Source: an uncultured Pseudomonadota bacterium
GTDB lineage: Bacteria > Pseudomonadota > Alphaproteobacteria > Rs-D84
Assembly: GCA_947307295.1 (NCBI GenBank)
Contig: CAMZIQ010000002.1
Coordinates: 144,621-208,620 of the forward strand
Direction: 5' to 3'
Length of the DNA stretch: 64,000 nucleotides
In this document: piece after piece, positions 1 to 10,769 of the stretch
Numbering within the stretch: position 1 is the stretch's first letter
Layout: each line of letters begins with the position of its first letter
Translations under genes and position numbers: made by a program
Notes under the pieces: model-generated
Databases searched by the model: none
What the model saw: the letters and a program-made list of their open reading frames with translations, nothing else
What the model was told of the DNA's origin: nothing

Positions 1-111
1 TTTGGTGGGGTTGCGGCAAATATCAATGCTACGGTTGGGGATTATATTAATGCTATAAATACTATGCAGGAACAAATTCGTGCTAAATATCAAATGTTGA
101 ATTTAAAATAA
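1..111 (+). CDS. C-terminal end of an unidentified protein (partial)
   Basis: The first frame is open from base 1 to a TAA at 109-111 and gives 36 residues, ending in a charged Gln/Arg/Lys-rich tail. The start lies outside the window. The stretch is too short to recognise a family. It lies 33 bp upstream of the zinc-ribbon gene on the same strand, so the two may be cotranscribed. It is called coding because the frame is open to the edge and codon use resembles the neighbours. Confidence 0.5.
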   Translation, partial: FGGVAANINATVGDYINAINTMQEQIRAKYQMLNLK

Positions 112-144
112 TTTGTGGTATAAGAAAAATCAAAGGACAAACAG

Positions 145-654
145 ATGAAGATAACTTGTGGTTTTTGTAAAACAGAATATACATTAGACAAATTGCCAAA
201 CACATCGGTAAGATGCGCTGTGTGCGGACATGTTTGGACTCCGCGTGTGCCGTTTAAACAGAATGCTACGATAAAGTTTATTGCGGCGATATGTGCTTTT
301 ATTGCAGCGTGTATATTTTGTGCTGTTGCGCTTTTGAATTTTTCAAATCATAAAAATACAAGCCCATTAATCACTACCATAGATGAAAAAAATATCCATA
401 TGGTGACAGATGCAAATGGGGCTAAGCGTATATTTGTTTCTGGTGACATTACAAACACCACAGATGATATTTATGGTTTACCGAACATAGTAATTTTGTC
501 ATATGATTCAAACGATAATGTATTATCGCGTCAGGCTTTTGTTCCACCATCTACTTTGTTGGAACCGAAAACGACTGTCACGTTTAATTACATGTTATCA
601 GTAGACCCAACGCATGTAAAAAGATTGTCTGTGGAATTAAAGGAATCAAAATGA
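145..654 (+). CDS. Zinc-ribbon (MJ0042-type) membrane protein with DUF3426-like C-terminus
   Basis: This 169-residue protein starts with a short zinc ribbon made of two CxxC knuckles (CGFC near residues 5-8, CAVC near 24-27), as in the MJ0042 finger-like family common in Alphaproteobacteria. One transmembrane helix follows at about residues 45-67. A C-terminal beta-rich domain of about 90 residues fits the DUF3426 domain often found with this finger. The finger would be cytoplasmic and the C-terminal domain periplasmic. The family has no firmly assigned role. The ATG has an AAGGAC ribosome-binding site upstream. The stop overlaps the next gene's ATG (ATGA), so translation is probably coupled. 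Confidence 0.8.
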   Translation: MKITCGFCKTEYTLDKLPNTSVRCAVCGHVWTPRVPFKQNATIKFIAAICAFIAACIFCAVALLNFSNHKNTSPLITTIDEKNIHMVTDANGAKRIFVSGDITNTTDDIYGLPNIVILSYDSNDNVLSRQAFVPPSTLLEPKTTVTFNYMLSVDPTHVKRLSVELKESK

Positions 655-1121
655 AAAAGTTATTAGCACTATTTTTATCTTTGGTTTGTTTTTCTGCTGT
701 TGCAGATGATGTCACACCACCAGCCCCGGTACAACCACGGGTAAGTTTGTTTTCCACCAGTGTTGATTGGGCAGCTGTCACAGGATTACCTTGGCAACAA
801 TATCGTGGTGAAATAAGCGGGACCAGCAAGTTGTTGGTCAAAGAAGGTCTGGTATTATATTACCTTGATGCATTTCCGTGTTATGGCGAAGCAGATAGTG
901 TTCGCGTATGGTTATCGCCCAATGGAAAGATGAGTGGACATTTGCGACTTGTTTGTGTCCATGCACCAGAAACAGTATCTTTTGCGTATCGTAATGCTGC
1001 CGAAGAAGCTTTGGATGCGCGGACTTTTGGAATTTTGACTTGTCCGGTATCAGGAAAACGCAATTTTAAAATAGATATTTCCAAATGTATACGTGGTAAA
1101 AATTGGACGGAATATAGGTAA
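651..1121 (+). CDS. Secreted hypothetical protein, 156 aa
   Basis: The N-terminus is a clear Sec signal peptide: MKK, a hydrophobic stretch, then AVADD around residues 17-20. The mature part of about 137 residues has four cysteines (FPCYGE, LVCVHA, LTCPVS, SKCIRG), enough for two disulfides in the periplasm. I do not recognise the fold. It overlaps the upstream zinc-ribbon gene by 4 bp and its stop overlaps the downstream pseudouridine synthase start by one base (TAATG). The three genes therefore form a tight operon. No functional claim is made. Confidence 0.75.
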   Translation: MKKLLALFLSLVCFSAVADDVTPPAPVQPRVSLFSTSVDWAAVTGLPWQQYRGEISGTSKLLVKEGLVLYYLDAFPCYGEADSVRVWLSPNGKMSGHLRLVCVHAPETVSFAYRNAAEEALDARTFGILTCPVSGKRNFKIDISKCIRGKNWTEYR

Positions 1122-2080
1122 TGTCAGAAGTTCGTGATTTTGTTGTAGATTCTGAAAATGTCGGTATTCGCATTGATAAGTTTTTGGCGAATCAAATGCC
1201 TGAATTTTCGCGTAGTGAAATTCAAAAGTTTACTATAAAACGCGCCGATGGAACGTTGGTAAAAATATCAGATAAAACAAAGATGTACGAAGAATTTTCT
1301 GTTGAAATTCCAGACAAAAAAACTGATATAGCATACGATAACATTTCCAATGATTTTGATTTAGACATTTTATTCGAAGACGATGATATAATCGTGATTG
1401 ATAAACCGCGTGGTGTGGTTATGTACCCAAGTGCTGGGAATAAAACAGGGACATTGGTTCAAAATTTGTTGTCTTATACGCATCTGTCTGCGCTGGGTGG
1501 ACAAACAAGACCAGGCGTGGTTCACAGATTGGATAAAGATACCAGCGGGGTTATGGTTTTTGCGAAAAGTGATGCTGCATATCGTGGATTGGTAAAAATG
1601 TTTTCTACGCATGATTTGACACGGAAATATATTGCTTTTGTTTGGGGTGTTCCTACATGGGCTGGCGCAGAAATTACTGGCAATATTGCGCGTTCATCGC
1701 GCAACAGACAAAAAATGAGTCTGGTAAAATCTGGGGGCAAGCCAGCACATACAATCGTGAATGTTATGGATGTTTGGACAAAGCCGGGTATATCGCTTTT
1801 TCGTTGTACATTGATGACCGGACGAACTCATCAAATTCGTGTTCATTTGTCATCGCATGGCTTTCCAGTTTTATGTGACCCGCTTTACGGACGTGAAAAA
1901 TCACATATTGGTTCGGTCAAAGACCCACAAATTCTAGAATTTTTGAAAAATCATGATGGGCAGATGCTGCATGCTGAGGTTTTAGAATTTGTTCATCCGA
2001 CAACAGGCGAAAAGATGCACTTTAAATCACGCATGCCGATTGACATGATGGAATTGAAAGAAATTCTTGATAACGAATAA
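1121..2080 (+). CDS. RluA-family 23S rRNA pseudouridine synthase (RluC/RluD type)
   Basis: This 319-residue protein has an N-terminal S4-like RNA-binding domain (residues about 15-65) followed by the RluA catalytic domain. The signature HRLDKDTSG lies at residues 135-143, with the catalytic aspartate at about D138. The family isomerises specific uridines of 23S rRNA to pseudouridine. Length and S4 domain favour RluC or RluD over RluA itself, but the exact target cannot be read from sequence, so no symbol is given. Other conserved blocks are the DKP element near residue 94 and GRTHQIRVH near 227. The start overlaps the preceding stop by one base. Confidence 0.9.
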   Translation: MSEVRDFVVDSENVGIRIDKFLANQMPEFSRSEIQKFTIKRADGTLVKISDKTKMYEEFSVEIPDKKTDIAYDNISNDFDLDILFEDDDIIVIDKPRGVVMYPSAGNKTGTLVQNLLSYTHLSALGGQTRPGVVHRLDKDTSGVMVFAKSDAAYRGLVKMFSTHDLTRKYIAFVWGVPTWAGAEITGNIARSSRNRQKMSLVKSGGKPAHTIVNVMDVWTKPGISLFRCTLMTGRTHQIRVHLSSHGFPVLCDPLYGREKSHIGSVKDPQILEFLKNHDGQMLHAEVLEFVHPTTGEKMHFKSRMPIDMMELKEILDNE

Positions 2081-2163
2081 AAATCGTATTTTTATATTAT
2101 TTTTCGCTTTCTTTATTTTGAAATCTATGATAAAATAAACATAAAGAAAAATGGAGAAAGGGG

Positions 2164-5100
2164 ATGAAACATATTGTCAAAACCGTTAGTTTATTGTCAA
2201 TTCTTGCCGTAATTCCGGGTGCTATGGCGGCTACGTCACGTATTGGTGTGTCGAATAAAACTTCGCCACGCTTGCCATCGATTGCTGGTTATTTGATATC
2301 TGGAACGACCACATCGACAGCAACATCGACATCGTCGTCAACGGCATCGTATTACGATAATTCTGAATGTATTGAAAAATATACGGACTGTATAAAGGCT
2401 GATGATGCTTGTGGCGGCGATTTCCAAGAATGTACAACAAATGTTTTGTTCCACGGACAAATGGCTAAGTGCTTAAATGTTTTGTATCAATGCCAATCCA
2501 GCGGTATCAACGCATTGTTCGGAACAACATCTATCGCAAATTTATCAGAAGTGCAATCAACGAACAGCGAAGATGAAATCACACGTTATACATACCCGAT
2601 GGATGGTTCTGTATTGGGACAATTGATTATTGGTGCTGGGATTACAAATAAATTAACGACTGAACAATGTGTAAAACGTTATACAAATTGTTTGCAACGT
2701 GATGATGTTTGTGGCGCTGATTTTGAATTGTGTACAGATAAAAAACCATTTAAAAAGCAGGCTTTACTTTGTGATTCAACTTTGCAACGTTGCCAAAGCG
2801 AAGGCAAAAACCAATTGTTTGGTTCTGTTGCAAATGCAAACACTTTGAATCCAGGCAATGATTCCAGATTGGGAATTATGATTAAAGAAGGTGGGGACAA
2901 GGCTGCATTAAATGCTGTTAAAACTTGTCACAAGGTTGTAGATACATGTATTTATAACGCATGTGTGAAAAATCCATGGCGTTGTGTCGAAGGGATAAAT
3001 TTAAGCAAGATTTATCTGGCTGATGTTGTTGGTGGCGGTACAATGATGGAAAATGACGTTATAAATGCTAACGATTCTCAAAATGATGCATCAACCATTC
3101 GCAGAATGTTAAAGGCCCAGTGTCTAAGTACGATTGGTGCAAACAAATATTGTCATATGACATATCGTTTGACTTCAACTGTCAGCGATAGAGATTTGGT
3201 AGATGTTGATAATCAAGAAGATGTTTTTTCACAAGCATACAGCGATCGTAAAGCTGCTATTTTGCCACGTGTCCAAGAAGCTTTGAAAAAATTTGATACA
3301 AACGCAAAGAACAGCTGTTTGGAAACAATTAAATCTTGCGCAATGCGTTCTTGTGGTGGGGGATTGGGTTCAGTTTGCTATAAACAGGCAAAATCGTCTA
3401 ATGCATCGTGTGTGAATGGTAATAATGGTGACACGCTTGTATTGGGCAATGTTTTAGGAGGGGGAATTGTAAGTACAAACCCAATTTCCGCATTTAACAA
3501 AAGTTTGAGTTTTAGTACTAGTACTGCTAATAACCCTGTTCATGTAAATGGTGATGCCACATATAATGATATTTATGCTGGATGTGAAGCAATTGTGAAT
3601 GCAGATGCAAATTGTCAATATGCTGCCGCATCAGATACCGATGCTGGTTATGAATATGCCTTTACTGGTGATGATGCATCTACATTTAATCTATTGTTCC
3701 CAAGATGTAATGCTGGCGCAGATAAAATTGGCGCGGTCGGAACATTAAATTCAATATTGGCAACATCTTATAATGATGCCGCAATTGAAAAGATGAAAAA
3801 GCAATGTCAAACAGTTGCGCTTTCTTGTGTGAAATCTATGTGCGGTAAAGATTATGTAAATTGTTATCGTAACAGAACAGATATCATTTCCGGTTCTTAT
3901 AACACGGGCACAAGTTTGGATAAAAGCATGAATAAAATGGGTGGTGTTTTGGATTATAACATTGTCCAAGGATTGTGCATGAATACAGTTAAAAATTCAT
4001 CTGTATGCGAAGAACACTTAAAGATTGCAACTGCAAATGTTCGTTATAATCAAGATACGAATACTTGGGGTGGTGCCAATGGTCAATACGATTCTGTCCG
4101 TGAAGCATGGCGTGATGCTAATACAACAGAAGCTAAAATGAATTATGAAGAAAATGTTCCAACCGGTATGTGTACATCGATGACGAAAGTGGCCGATTTG
4201 GATGTTGATTGTGATGCGCGTGGTGAAGATTATTGTGATACTACGGACGAAGATGGATGTGTATATGATCAAAAAGTCACAATGGGTGTCACAGAATATA
4301 AATTGACAAACGGTGCAAAATCTTTGTTCCAACAATTGTTGGCTGATGTGGAAAAAGAAGCCCAGGCAAAATATAATGCCAAATTGACCAAAGAACAAAA
4401 TGTATGCTTGTCCAACAATAATGGTGGCATTATGGGCAGTACTGATAATGGTTCTACATTTATGTGGGTAAAATTAAGAGGTACCAAAGTTCCAAAGGCG
4501 TACCAAAGTAAAGGTTTAACTGCAAATCAATTTACTGCTTCTAATGATTTGTATGGTTCTTTCTGTCGTGCAAGAATTACTGTAATGTCTGACGATAAAG
4601 ATATCCAAGATATGTTAACCAGGGAAGGTGGCGCGTCAGTTGCATACTTTGCGGTTGGTGATTCATTTACCTGTGGTTCTTGGATAAGCAACAAAACTTT
4701 GGAAGCCATTTCCAGAAAGGTTGGACAACGTGAACTTTGCAAACAGGGTTATGGTACATGGGATTCTAAAAAAGGCGAATGTAATGGTAGTCAGTTGTCT
4801 GTCAAAGAAAAATTGTCTTATGCATGGGGAACTGTTGCACCAGCTGTAGCAGGGTTGGGAATCGGTATTGGTTTAACTGAATCTGGATTGCTTGGTGGTA
4901 CAAATGGAAAAGCAGCGGGCAAAAACAATAAAGAATTTTCTGCTTATAAAAATGCGTGCATAAACAGCGCCAGTGCTGCTATAACTGAAGCTGGTAAGAC
5001 AGAGCCGAACACGACCCAAGCAAAAACATATCTGGAGCAAGCAAAAACATATTGTGGAAAGTTGCAAGCAAACATAAAAGATAGTGAAGAAGCTAGTGGT

Positions 5101-5475
5101 ACATACAAAGGCGGTGCAATCGGTATTACTTGTGATCAGTCGTTCACCGATACTGATGCAGCCAGTATCAAAGCCGCTGCTGAATCTGTGAAGGCAAGCT
5201 GTAACAGTGCAGAATATTTGGCGGTTAATAAAAAAGGTGAAATTAAAGATAACAATAATAATGTAGTCAGATCGCTTGTTCCAATCGCTACTACTTTGGG
5301 TGCGGGTGCTTTGGGTGCTGGTATTACTGCTTCTGTTATCAAACAAAAGAAAGAAAATATCCAGAACGAAGCCGCACAACAATGGCTGGACGAAATCGGT
5401 GAACATATCCAATGTTATCTGGGGACAGATGAATTGGGTACATACGGCGACGTTGTAAGCATCGAATTGGATTAA
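2164..5475 (+). CDS. Giant secreted cysteine-rich protein with repeated C-x6-C motifs, 1103 aa
   Basis: The ATG sits behind a strong GGAGAAAGGGG site. The N-terminus is a signal peptide ending near AMAA (residue 23). The mature chain has dozens of cysteines, most spaced C-x6-C. Two near-duplicate modules (about residues 68-120 and 168-220) carry (C-x6)3-C with a central DDxCGxDF. Further C-x6-C-x4-C units appear near residues 258, 387 and 556. Two hydrophobic glycine-rich segments near the C-terminus (about 880-905 and 1040-1055) may anchor it in a membrane. The same spacing occurs in the products at 24372, 27118 and 34439, so these look like one secreted family of disulfide-rich helical proteins. 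No known family is recognised; adhesion or a secretion-machine role is speculation. Confidence 0.85.
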   Translation: MKHIVKTVSLLSILAVIPGAMAATSRIGVSNKTSPRLPSIAGYLISGTTTSTATSTSSSTASYYDNSECIEKYTDCIKADDACGGDFQECTTNVLFHGQMAKCLNVLYQCQSSGINALFGTTSIANLSEVQSTNSEDEITRYTYPMDGSVLGQLIIGAGITNKLTTEQCVKRYTNCLQRDDVCGADFELCTDKKPFKKQALLCDSTLQRCQSEGKNQLFGSVANANTLNPGNDSRLGIMIKEGGDKAALNAVKTCHKVVDTCIYNACVKNPWRCVEGINLSKIYLADVVGGGTMMENDVINANDSQNDASTIRRMLKAQCLSTIGANKYCHMTYRLTSTVSDRDLVDVDNQEDVFSQAYSDRKAAILPRVQEALKKFDTNAKNSCLETIKSCAMRSCGGGLGSVCYKQAKSSNASCVNGNNGDTLVLGNVLGGGIVSTNPISAFNKSLSFSTSTANNPVHVNGDATYNDIYAGCEAIVNADANCQYAAASDTDAGYEYAFTGDDASTFNLLFPRCNAGADKIGAVGTLNSILATSYNDAAIEKMKKQCQTVALSCVKSMCGKDYVNCYRNRTDIISGSYNTGTSLDKSMNKMGGVLDYNIVQGLCMNTVKNSSVCEEHLKIATANVRYNQDTNTWGGANGQYDSVREAWRDANTTEAKMNYEENVPTGMCTSMTKVADLDVDCDARGEDYCDTTDEDGCVYDQKVTMGVTEYKLTNGAKSLFQQLLADVEKEAQAKYNAKLTKEQNVCLSNNNGGIMGSTDNGSTFMWVKLRGTKVPKAYQSKGLTANQFTASNDLYGSFCRARITVMSDDKDIQDMLTREGGASVAYFAVGDSFTCGSWISNKTLEAISRKVGQRELCKQGYGTWDSKKGECNGSQLSVKEKLSYAWGTVAPAVAGLGIGIGLTESGLLGGTNGKAAGKNNKEFSAYKNACINSASAAITEAGKTEPNTTQAKTYLEQAKTYCGKLQANIKDSEEASGTYKGGAIGITCDQSFTDTDAASIKAAAESVKASCNSAEYLAVNKKGEIKDNNNNVVRSLVPIATTLGAGALGAGITASVIKQKKENIQNEAAQQWLDEIGEHIQCYLGTDELGTYGDVVSIELD

Positions 5476-5489
5476 TCCAGAATCAAAAT

Positions 5490-5520
5490 AAAAAAGGTTG
5501 CAGAAATGCAACCTTTTTTT
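5490..5520 (+). terminator. Rho-independent terminator
   Basis: GGTTGCA-GAAA-TGCAACC stem with a GAAA tetraloop followed by seven T, starting 15 bp after the stop of the giant secreted gene. The upstream A-run makes it potentially bidirectional. Confidence 0.85.
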
Positions 5521-5637
5521 AAACCCTCTCCCGCCTTTGGCGTACTTCCCCATGCTGTGGGAGAACTTAGTCCGCAACACCTGAGAGCAGGTTCTCCCAC
5601 AATGTGGGGAGTGCGGCGCAGCCGGAGGGGGTTTAAA
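5518..5637. repeat. Nested palindromic interspersed repeat between terminator and lpxD
   Basis: About 118 bp with ends AAACCCTCTCC and GGAGGGGGTTT that pair with one mismatch. An inner pair, GTGGGAGAAC and GTTCTCCCAC, flanks a short GC-rich core. It belongs to the same style of element as the arrays at 29392, 30046, 32398 and 53556. It lies 60 bp before the lpxD ATG and stays open in the lpxD frame. Confidence 0.75.
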
Positions 5638-5697
5638 AACATTTTGCTTTTTATATTCTTTGTATTTATAATTCCTTTATCAAAAAAGGAATTGCAC

Positions 5698-6747
5698 ATG
5701 ATTAAAAATTTGTTTCGCAAGATTTTCGGACCGCGTGGTAAAAAAACTACTGCTGGAGAATTGGCTAAAAAATTTGGCTTGGAATTAAAGGGCAATGCCA
5801 AAGAAGTTGTTAGTGGTGTTGCACCTATTGCTGATGCTAAATCTGGGCAATTGGCGTTTTATTCCACAGAACGCAATTCTAATGCTTTTAAAATTTTGCC
5901 AATCGAAGTATTGGAAAAAACAAAAGCTTCGGTTATTTTATTACAACGCGAACAAATTAAACATGCGCCTGCTGGGGCAACACTACTTATAACAGATTCC
6001 CCGCGTGGAAATATCGTAAAAATATTGGGCGAAATTTATGCTGAAAAACCACGCTTTGGTGTGTCTTATTTTGCAACAATTGAACGTGGGGTATTCTTTC
6101 GTAAAAAACGCACAGTATATGTCGGACAATATGCAACCATAGAAAAAGGTGCTGTGATAGAAGAAGGTGTTAAAATTTATCCGGGTGCTTTCATCGGTCG
6201 TAATGTGATTTTAGGTGCTAATACTATCGTGCAAACTGGTGCACACATAGAAAACGCTACAATCGGTTCAGATTGCGTGATAAATGCTAATGCTGTGATT
6301 GGTAAGGACGGATTCGGTTATACGCGTCAGAACGGCAAAAATGTGTTTATTCCACATACTGGACGTGTTGTGTTGGGAAAACGTGTTTCTGTTGGTTCTA
6401 ATACTTGTATCGACCGTGGTGCTATGACAGATACTGTTGTTGGAGACGGAACAAAGATTGATAATTTATGCCAGATTGCACACGGTGTGGTTATTGGTAA
6501 AGAATGTTTTTTGGCTTCTGGTGTAGGAATTGCGGGTGGTTCTGTGGTTGGCGATCGTGCTTTGTTGGGTGGGCATGTCGGAATATCTAATGGTTTGCGT
6601 ATTGGTGATGATGCGGAAATTGGCGCAAACAGCGGTGTATTTCGTAATATTCCAAATGGTGAAAAATGGATGGGAATGCCTGCTGGACCTGGTATAGAAT
6701 TCCTTCGTCATTATGCGTGGGTAAAAAAGCAAGTATCAAATAAATAA
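5698..6747 (+). CDS. lpxD: UDP-3-O-(3-hydroxyacyl)glucosamine N-acyltransferase
   Basis: LpxD adds the second hydroxyacyl chain to UDP-3-O-acylglucosamine in lipid A synthesis, using acyl-ACP, in the cytoplasm. The 349-residue length matches the family. An N-terminal uridine-binding domain (to about residue 105) is followed by left-handed beta-helix hexapeptide repeats. QIAHGV carries the expected catalytic histidine at the conserved place, and SGVGIAGG follows. The frame is open upstream to 5506 through a palindromic repeat, but the ATG at 5698 has an AAGGA site at the right distance and gives the normal N-terminus. It stands alone here, without fabZ or lpxA beside it. Confidence 0.95.
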   Translation: MIKNLFRKIFGPRGKKTTAGELAKKFGLELKGNAKEVVSGVAPIADAKSGQLAFYSTERNSNAFKILPIEVLEKTKASVILLQREQIKHAPAGATLLITDSPRGNIVKILGEIYAEKPRFGVSYFATIERGVFFRKKRTVYVGQYATIEKGAVIEEGVKIYPGAFIGRNVILGANTIVQTGAHIENATIGSDCVINANAVIGKDGFGYTRQNGKNVFIPHTGRVVLGKRVSVGSNTCIDRGAMTDTVVGDGTKIDNLCQIAHGVVIGKECFLASGVGIAGGSVVGDRALLGGHVGISNGLRIGDDAEIGANSGVFRNIPNGEKWMGMPAGPGIEFLRHYAWVKKQVSNK

Positions 6748-6751
6748 TATT

Positions 6752-7564
6752 TTATTTTGGACATGCACTAAGCAAGCCCATAGTATTATGCACTTCGTCA
6801 TTTATATATACTGTGATATCGCGTTGCATATCGTCTTTGTAAGTATAAATAAATGGTCTGTCTTCAAACATGGGTGCGCGCTGATACACATCACGGAACG
6901 GTTGCAATAATGTTTCAAACCATTGGCGGTTTTTACATAAACACGCATTGCGAACCTCAATAGCCATTTGACCAGTCACGCCATTAGAATAAGAACTTTG
7001 AAATTCGTCATTATTCATAACCATACAACGCTGTCCAATTGCAAAATAATTCGCATCGTCCTTTAAGAATTGATAAACGGCGGCATCGTCTGCACCATTT
7101 AAACGCATTTTGTACATGATGCCTTCGCTGCAACATGCATTTGATGCACGCATTAAAATCTTATATCTTTCCAACAATGGTGCCATAGCTTCGTCGTTCG
7201 CATAAATATCATAGTTGGAATATATAGCATACAATATATCATCAATACGAACACTGGCAAGATGTGGTGCACGTGGCATTAAAGCAGTTTTATGGACGGG
7301 CTTTCTGTACCATATCGCACATTCTTCTTCGGTTTCAAATGGACAGTTGTAATCGTATGTGCAAGTTTCTTCAACGCATGTGTCGTATTCTTCTGGCCAA
7401 TATATTTCGGTTTGAACTGGTTCATATACATCGTTTTCATCAATGATTTGTTCGATGACTATGGGTTGTAAATCACAATCTTCGCCGACACATTCAGATG
7501 CGTTAGCGTAATTTACACCAAACGCAGCAGCCAATATGACTAAAAAAGAAATTTTATTTTTCAT
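6752..7564 (-). CDS. Secreted cysteine-containing hypothetical protein, about 270 aa
   Basis: The product begins with a signal peptide that ends near NASE (residue 22 from the ATG at 7564; a GTG two codons upstream is the alternative). The N-terminal third is acidic with cysteines in a CVGEDC and CVEETC pattern. The rest is mostly helical, with CC and CLC clusters near residues 145 and 208. No family is recognised. It converges on lpxD, with only four bases between the stops. A divergent intergenic region separates it from the outer-membrane barrel gene. No strong Shine-Dalgarno site is visible. Confidence 0.7.
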   Translation of the reverse strand: MKNKISFLVILAAAFGVNYANASECVGEDCDLQPIVIEQIIDENDVYEPVQTEIYWPEEYDTCVEETCTYDYNCPFETEEECAIWYRKPVHKTALMPRAPHLASVRIDDILYAIYSNYDIYANDEAMAPLLERYKILMRASNACCSEGIMYKMRLNGADDAAVYQFLKDDANYFAIGQRCMVMNNDEFQSSYSNGVTGQMAIEVRNACLCKNRQWFETLLQPFRDVYQRAPMFEDRPFIYTYKDDMQRDITVYINDEVHNTMGLLSACPK

Positions 7565-7614
7565 AATCACTATTTTATCATAAAAAAAGCCTTTATTAAA
7601 TAAAAATTTTTGTG

Positions 7615-7643
7615 TTGTATTAAATTTTTAAAATTTTTATACT
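7615..7643 (+). promoter_or_regulatory. Putative sigma70 promoter for the barrel gene
   Basis: TTGTAT at 7615-7620 and TATACT at 7638-7643 with a 17-bp spacer, 36 bp before the ATG at 7679. Confidence 0.5.
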
Positions 7644-7678
7644 GTGAATGTATTCTTAATCAAAGAAAGGAAACCTAT

Positions 7679-8593
7679 ATGAAAAAAATCTCTATTTTGT
7701 CTGTTGTCACAGCGTTAACATTGCCTGCTTTTGCAGAAGAACAAATGCCTGTTGTCGAAGAAACTGCTTCTCAAGAAGTTGTTGCTCAATATGAACAGCA
7801 ATTTGAACAGCCTGTGGCAAAAACTGAAAAGACTTCAAATCCAAAGATTAAATTTCCACACGGATTACAATTGGGTGTTGGTGTTTCACCAACTTCTGGT
7901 TTAAATGGTTTTATTGGATATAATAATAAAAAGTTTGATTCTTTTTGGGCTAAACGATTCGGTATCCGTTTTGATTTCGCAACTATGTCCCCAATTAAAA
8001 GTAAACTGAATAAGAAAATAAATGACGAAATCGGTGATGATGGTTTTGAAATCGAAGATTCTTTGAAGATAGATAATTTTAAATTAGATGCTAAACATTA
8101 TGGTGCTATGATTGATTTTTATCCGTTTGGGGATACTTGGTTCCTTGGTGGATGGCGTTTGTCTGGTGGTTATTTTACTGGCAAAATGGATTTGGATGCT
8201 GATATCCACGGCACATATAATGGTGGCAAGATAGAATTTGAATTGGATGGTAAAAAATATTCTTATGACGGCAGCGAAATGCACGGTAAAGCCATGGTAG
8301 ATTGGAAATATAGCGGTCCTTATGCTGGTACAGGTTTTGATTTGGGATTGTTCTGGGGCTTTAAAATCTACTTTGATGCTGGCGTTGTCTTTACAGACAG
8401 AACTGCAAAAATTGATTTGGATATCCCACTTGATGGCTTGAAAGATGCGCTGGGCACATCCGTTGTCGAAGGTAGTGCGGAATACAACCAATTTATCAAA
8501 GATAAAAATAAAGTGTTGGAAGATGCTCGTAAAGAATTAAAAGATTATCCATACTATCCATTGGTAAAACTTGGATTTATGTACAGATTCTAA
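7679..8593 (+). CDS. Outer-membrane beta-barrel protein, 304 aa
   Basis: The ATG at 7679 has an AGAAAGGAAA site. A signal peptide ends at about AFAEE (residue 19). A Glu/Gln-rich linker follows, then alternating hydrophobic/polar strands from about residue 60. The chain ends in MYRF; a C-terminal phenylalanine is the classic signal for BAM-dependent outer-membrane insertion. Aromatic girdle residues are frequent. The substrate or role cannot be inferred. The frame is open upstream to 7610, but that extension lacks the signal peptide context. A strong terminator follows directly. Confidence 0.8.
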   Translation: MKKISILSVVTALTLPAFAEEQMPVVEETASQEVVAQYEQQFEQPVAKTEKTSNPKIKFPHGLQLGVGVSPTSGLNGFIGYNNKKFDSFWAKRFGIRFDFATMSPIKSKLNKKINDEIGDDGFEIEDSLKIDNFKLDAKHYGAMIDFYPFGDTWFLGGWRLSGGYFTGKMDLDADIHGTYNGGKIEFELDGKKYSYDGSEMHGKAMVDWKYSGPYAGTGFDLGLFWGFKIYFDAGVVFTDRTAKIDLDIPLDGLKDALGTSVVEGSAEYNQFIKDKNKVLEDARKELKDYPYYPLVKLGFMYRF

Positions 8594-8621
8594 AAAACAC
8601 CGCCCCTTTTGGGGCGGTTTT
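8594..8621 (+). terminator. Rho-independent terminator
   Basis: CCGCCCC-TTTT-GGGGCGG stem followed by TTTT, immediately after the barrel gene stop. Confidence 0.9.
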
Positions 8622-8635
8622 GCGTCCTAAACAAG

Positions 8636-8680
8636 TCGATTCGGATGAACGAATCGCTAAAATCCGAATCGTTCAGACGA
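8636..8680. repeat. Imperfect inverted repeat upstream of the rRNA promoter
   Basis: CGATTCGGAT at 8637-8646 pairs perfectly with ATCCGAATCG at 8662-8671, and an alternative pairing uses GAACGAAT in the loop. It lies between the barrel terminator and the rRNA promoter; function unknown. Confidence 0.5.
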
Positions 8681-8803
8681 TTTTGATGCTTTTTTTTGGG
8701 GGTAAAAAATTTTTTATGAAAAAAATTATCAAGTATAAAATCCCAGAAATCTGCGGTTTTTATGTTTCTTTAAAAAATCTTTAAATTATTTTTGAAAAAA
8801 AAC

Positions 8804-8832
8804 TTGACTTTTCTGAACTTCAAACCCATAAT
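8804..8832 (+). promoter_or_regulatory. rRNA operon promoter
   Basis: TTGACT at 8804-8809, a 17-bp spacer and CATAAT at 8827-8832, preceded by A/T-rich tracts that could act as an UP element. A GC-rich ATGCGGGC follows the -10 box, in the place of a discriminator. Confidence 0.75.
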
Positions 8833-9154
8833 ATGCGGGCTTTCAAGTTGGCCCTCTGCGAATAAGGAAATGTCAACCCCTGAAATTTAGCGAAATAAAT
8901 CGCAACATTGTTAATAAAAGCAGCTCATCAAAATGATTTTTGATAATTCAAAAATCTGTTCAAGAAGAGATATGCAGACAGTTGAATTTGGAATATCCAA
9001 ACTTTGACTAAGTCAAATGTGCATATCCTAGACAGGTAGTAGGTTATATATAACCTCGTTAAAAACTTGTCTTGCGAATATATAATATGTAAAGACGAAC
9101 TGATTAAAGTCAGCTTTGTTAAATGCACAGGACTTAAATTACAAGTTTTTTTTA
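8833..9154 (+). other. rRNA 5' leader with strong palindromes
   Basis: No coding potential is seen. The stretch carries the perfect palindromes TTTGACTAAGTCAAA (9003-9017) and AGGTTATATATAACCT (9041-9056). The latter sits inside a longer hairpin closed by GACA and TGTC arms. These could be RNase III processing or antitermination structures; a second start site near the TATAAT at about 9080 is possible. Confidence 0.5.
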
Positions 9155-10656
<1,502 letters not shown>

Positions 10657-10769
10657 ATAGAGAAAACCACTTACACGAAAGTGGTCACCCAAATACGACT
10701 GTCTGAATATCTCTTTTTGATGATTCTGGTATCAGCAGAACTAATGGCTTGAAATCAGAATAAATTATG

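Noticed and set aside
4873..5580. 235-residue open frame on the minus strand
   Set aside because: Lies opposite the giant secreted gene, whose Cys pattern, signal peptide and codon use mark the plus strand as coding; the minus frame is low-complexity Phe/Cys/Ile.
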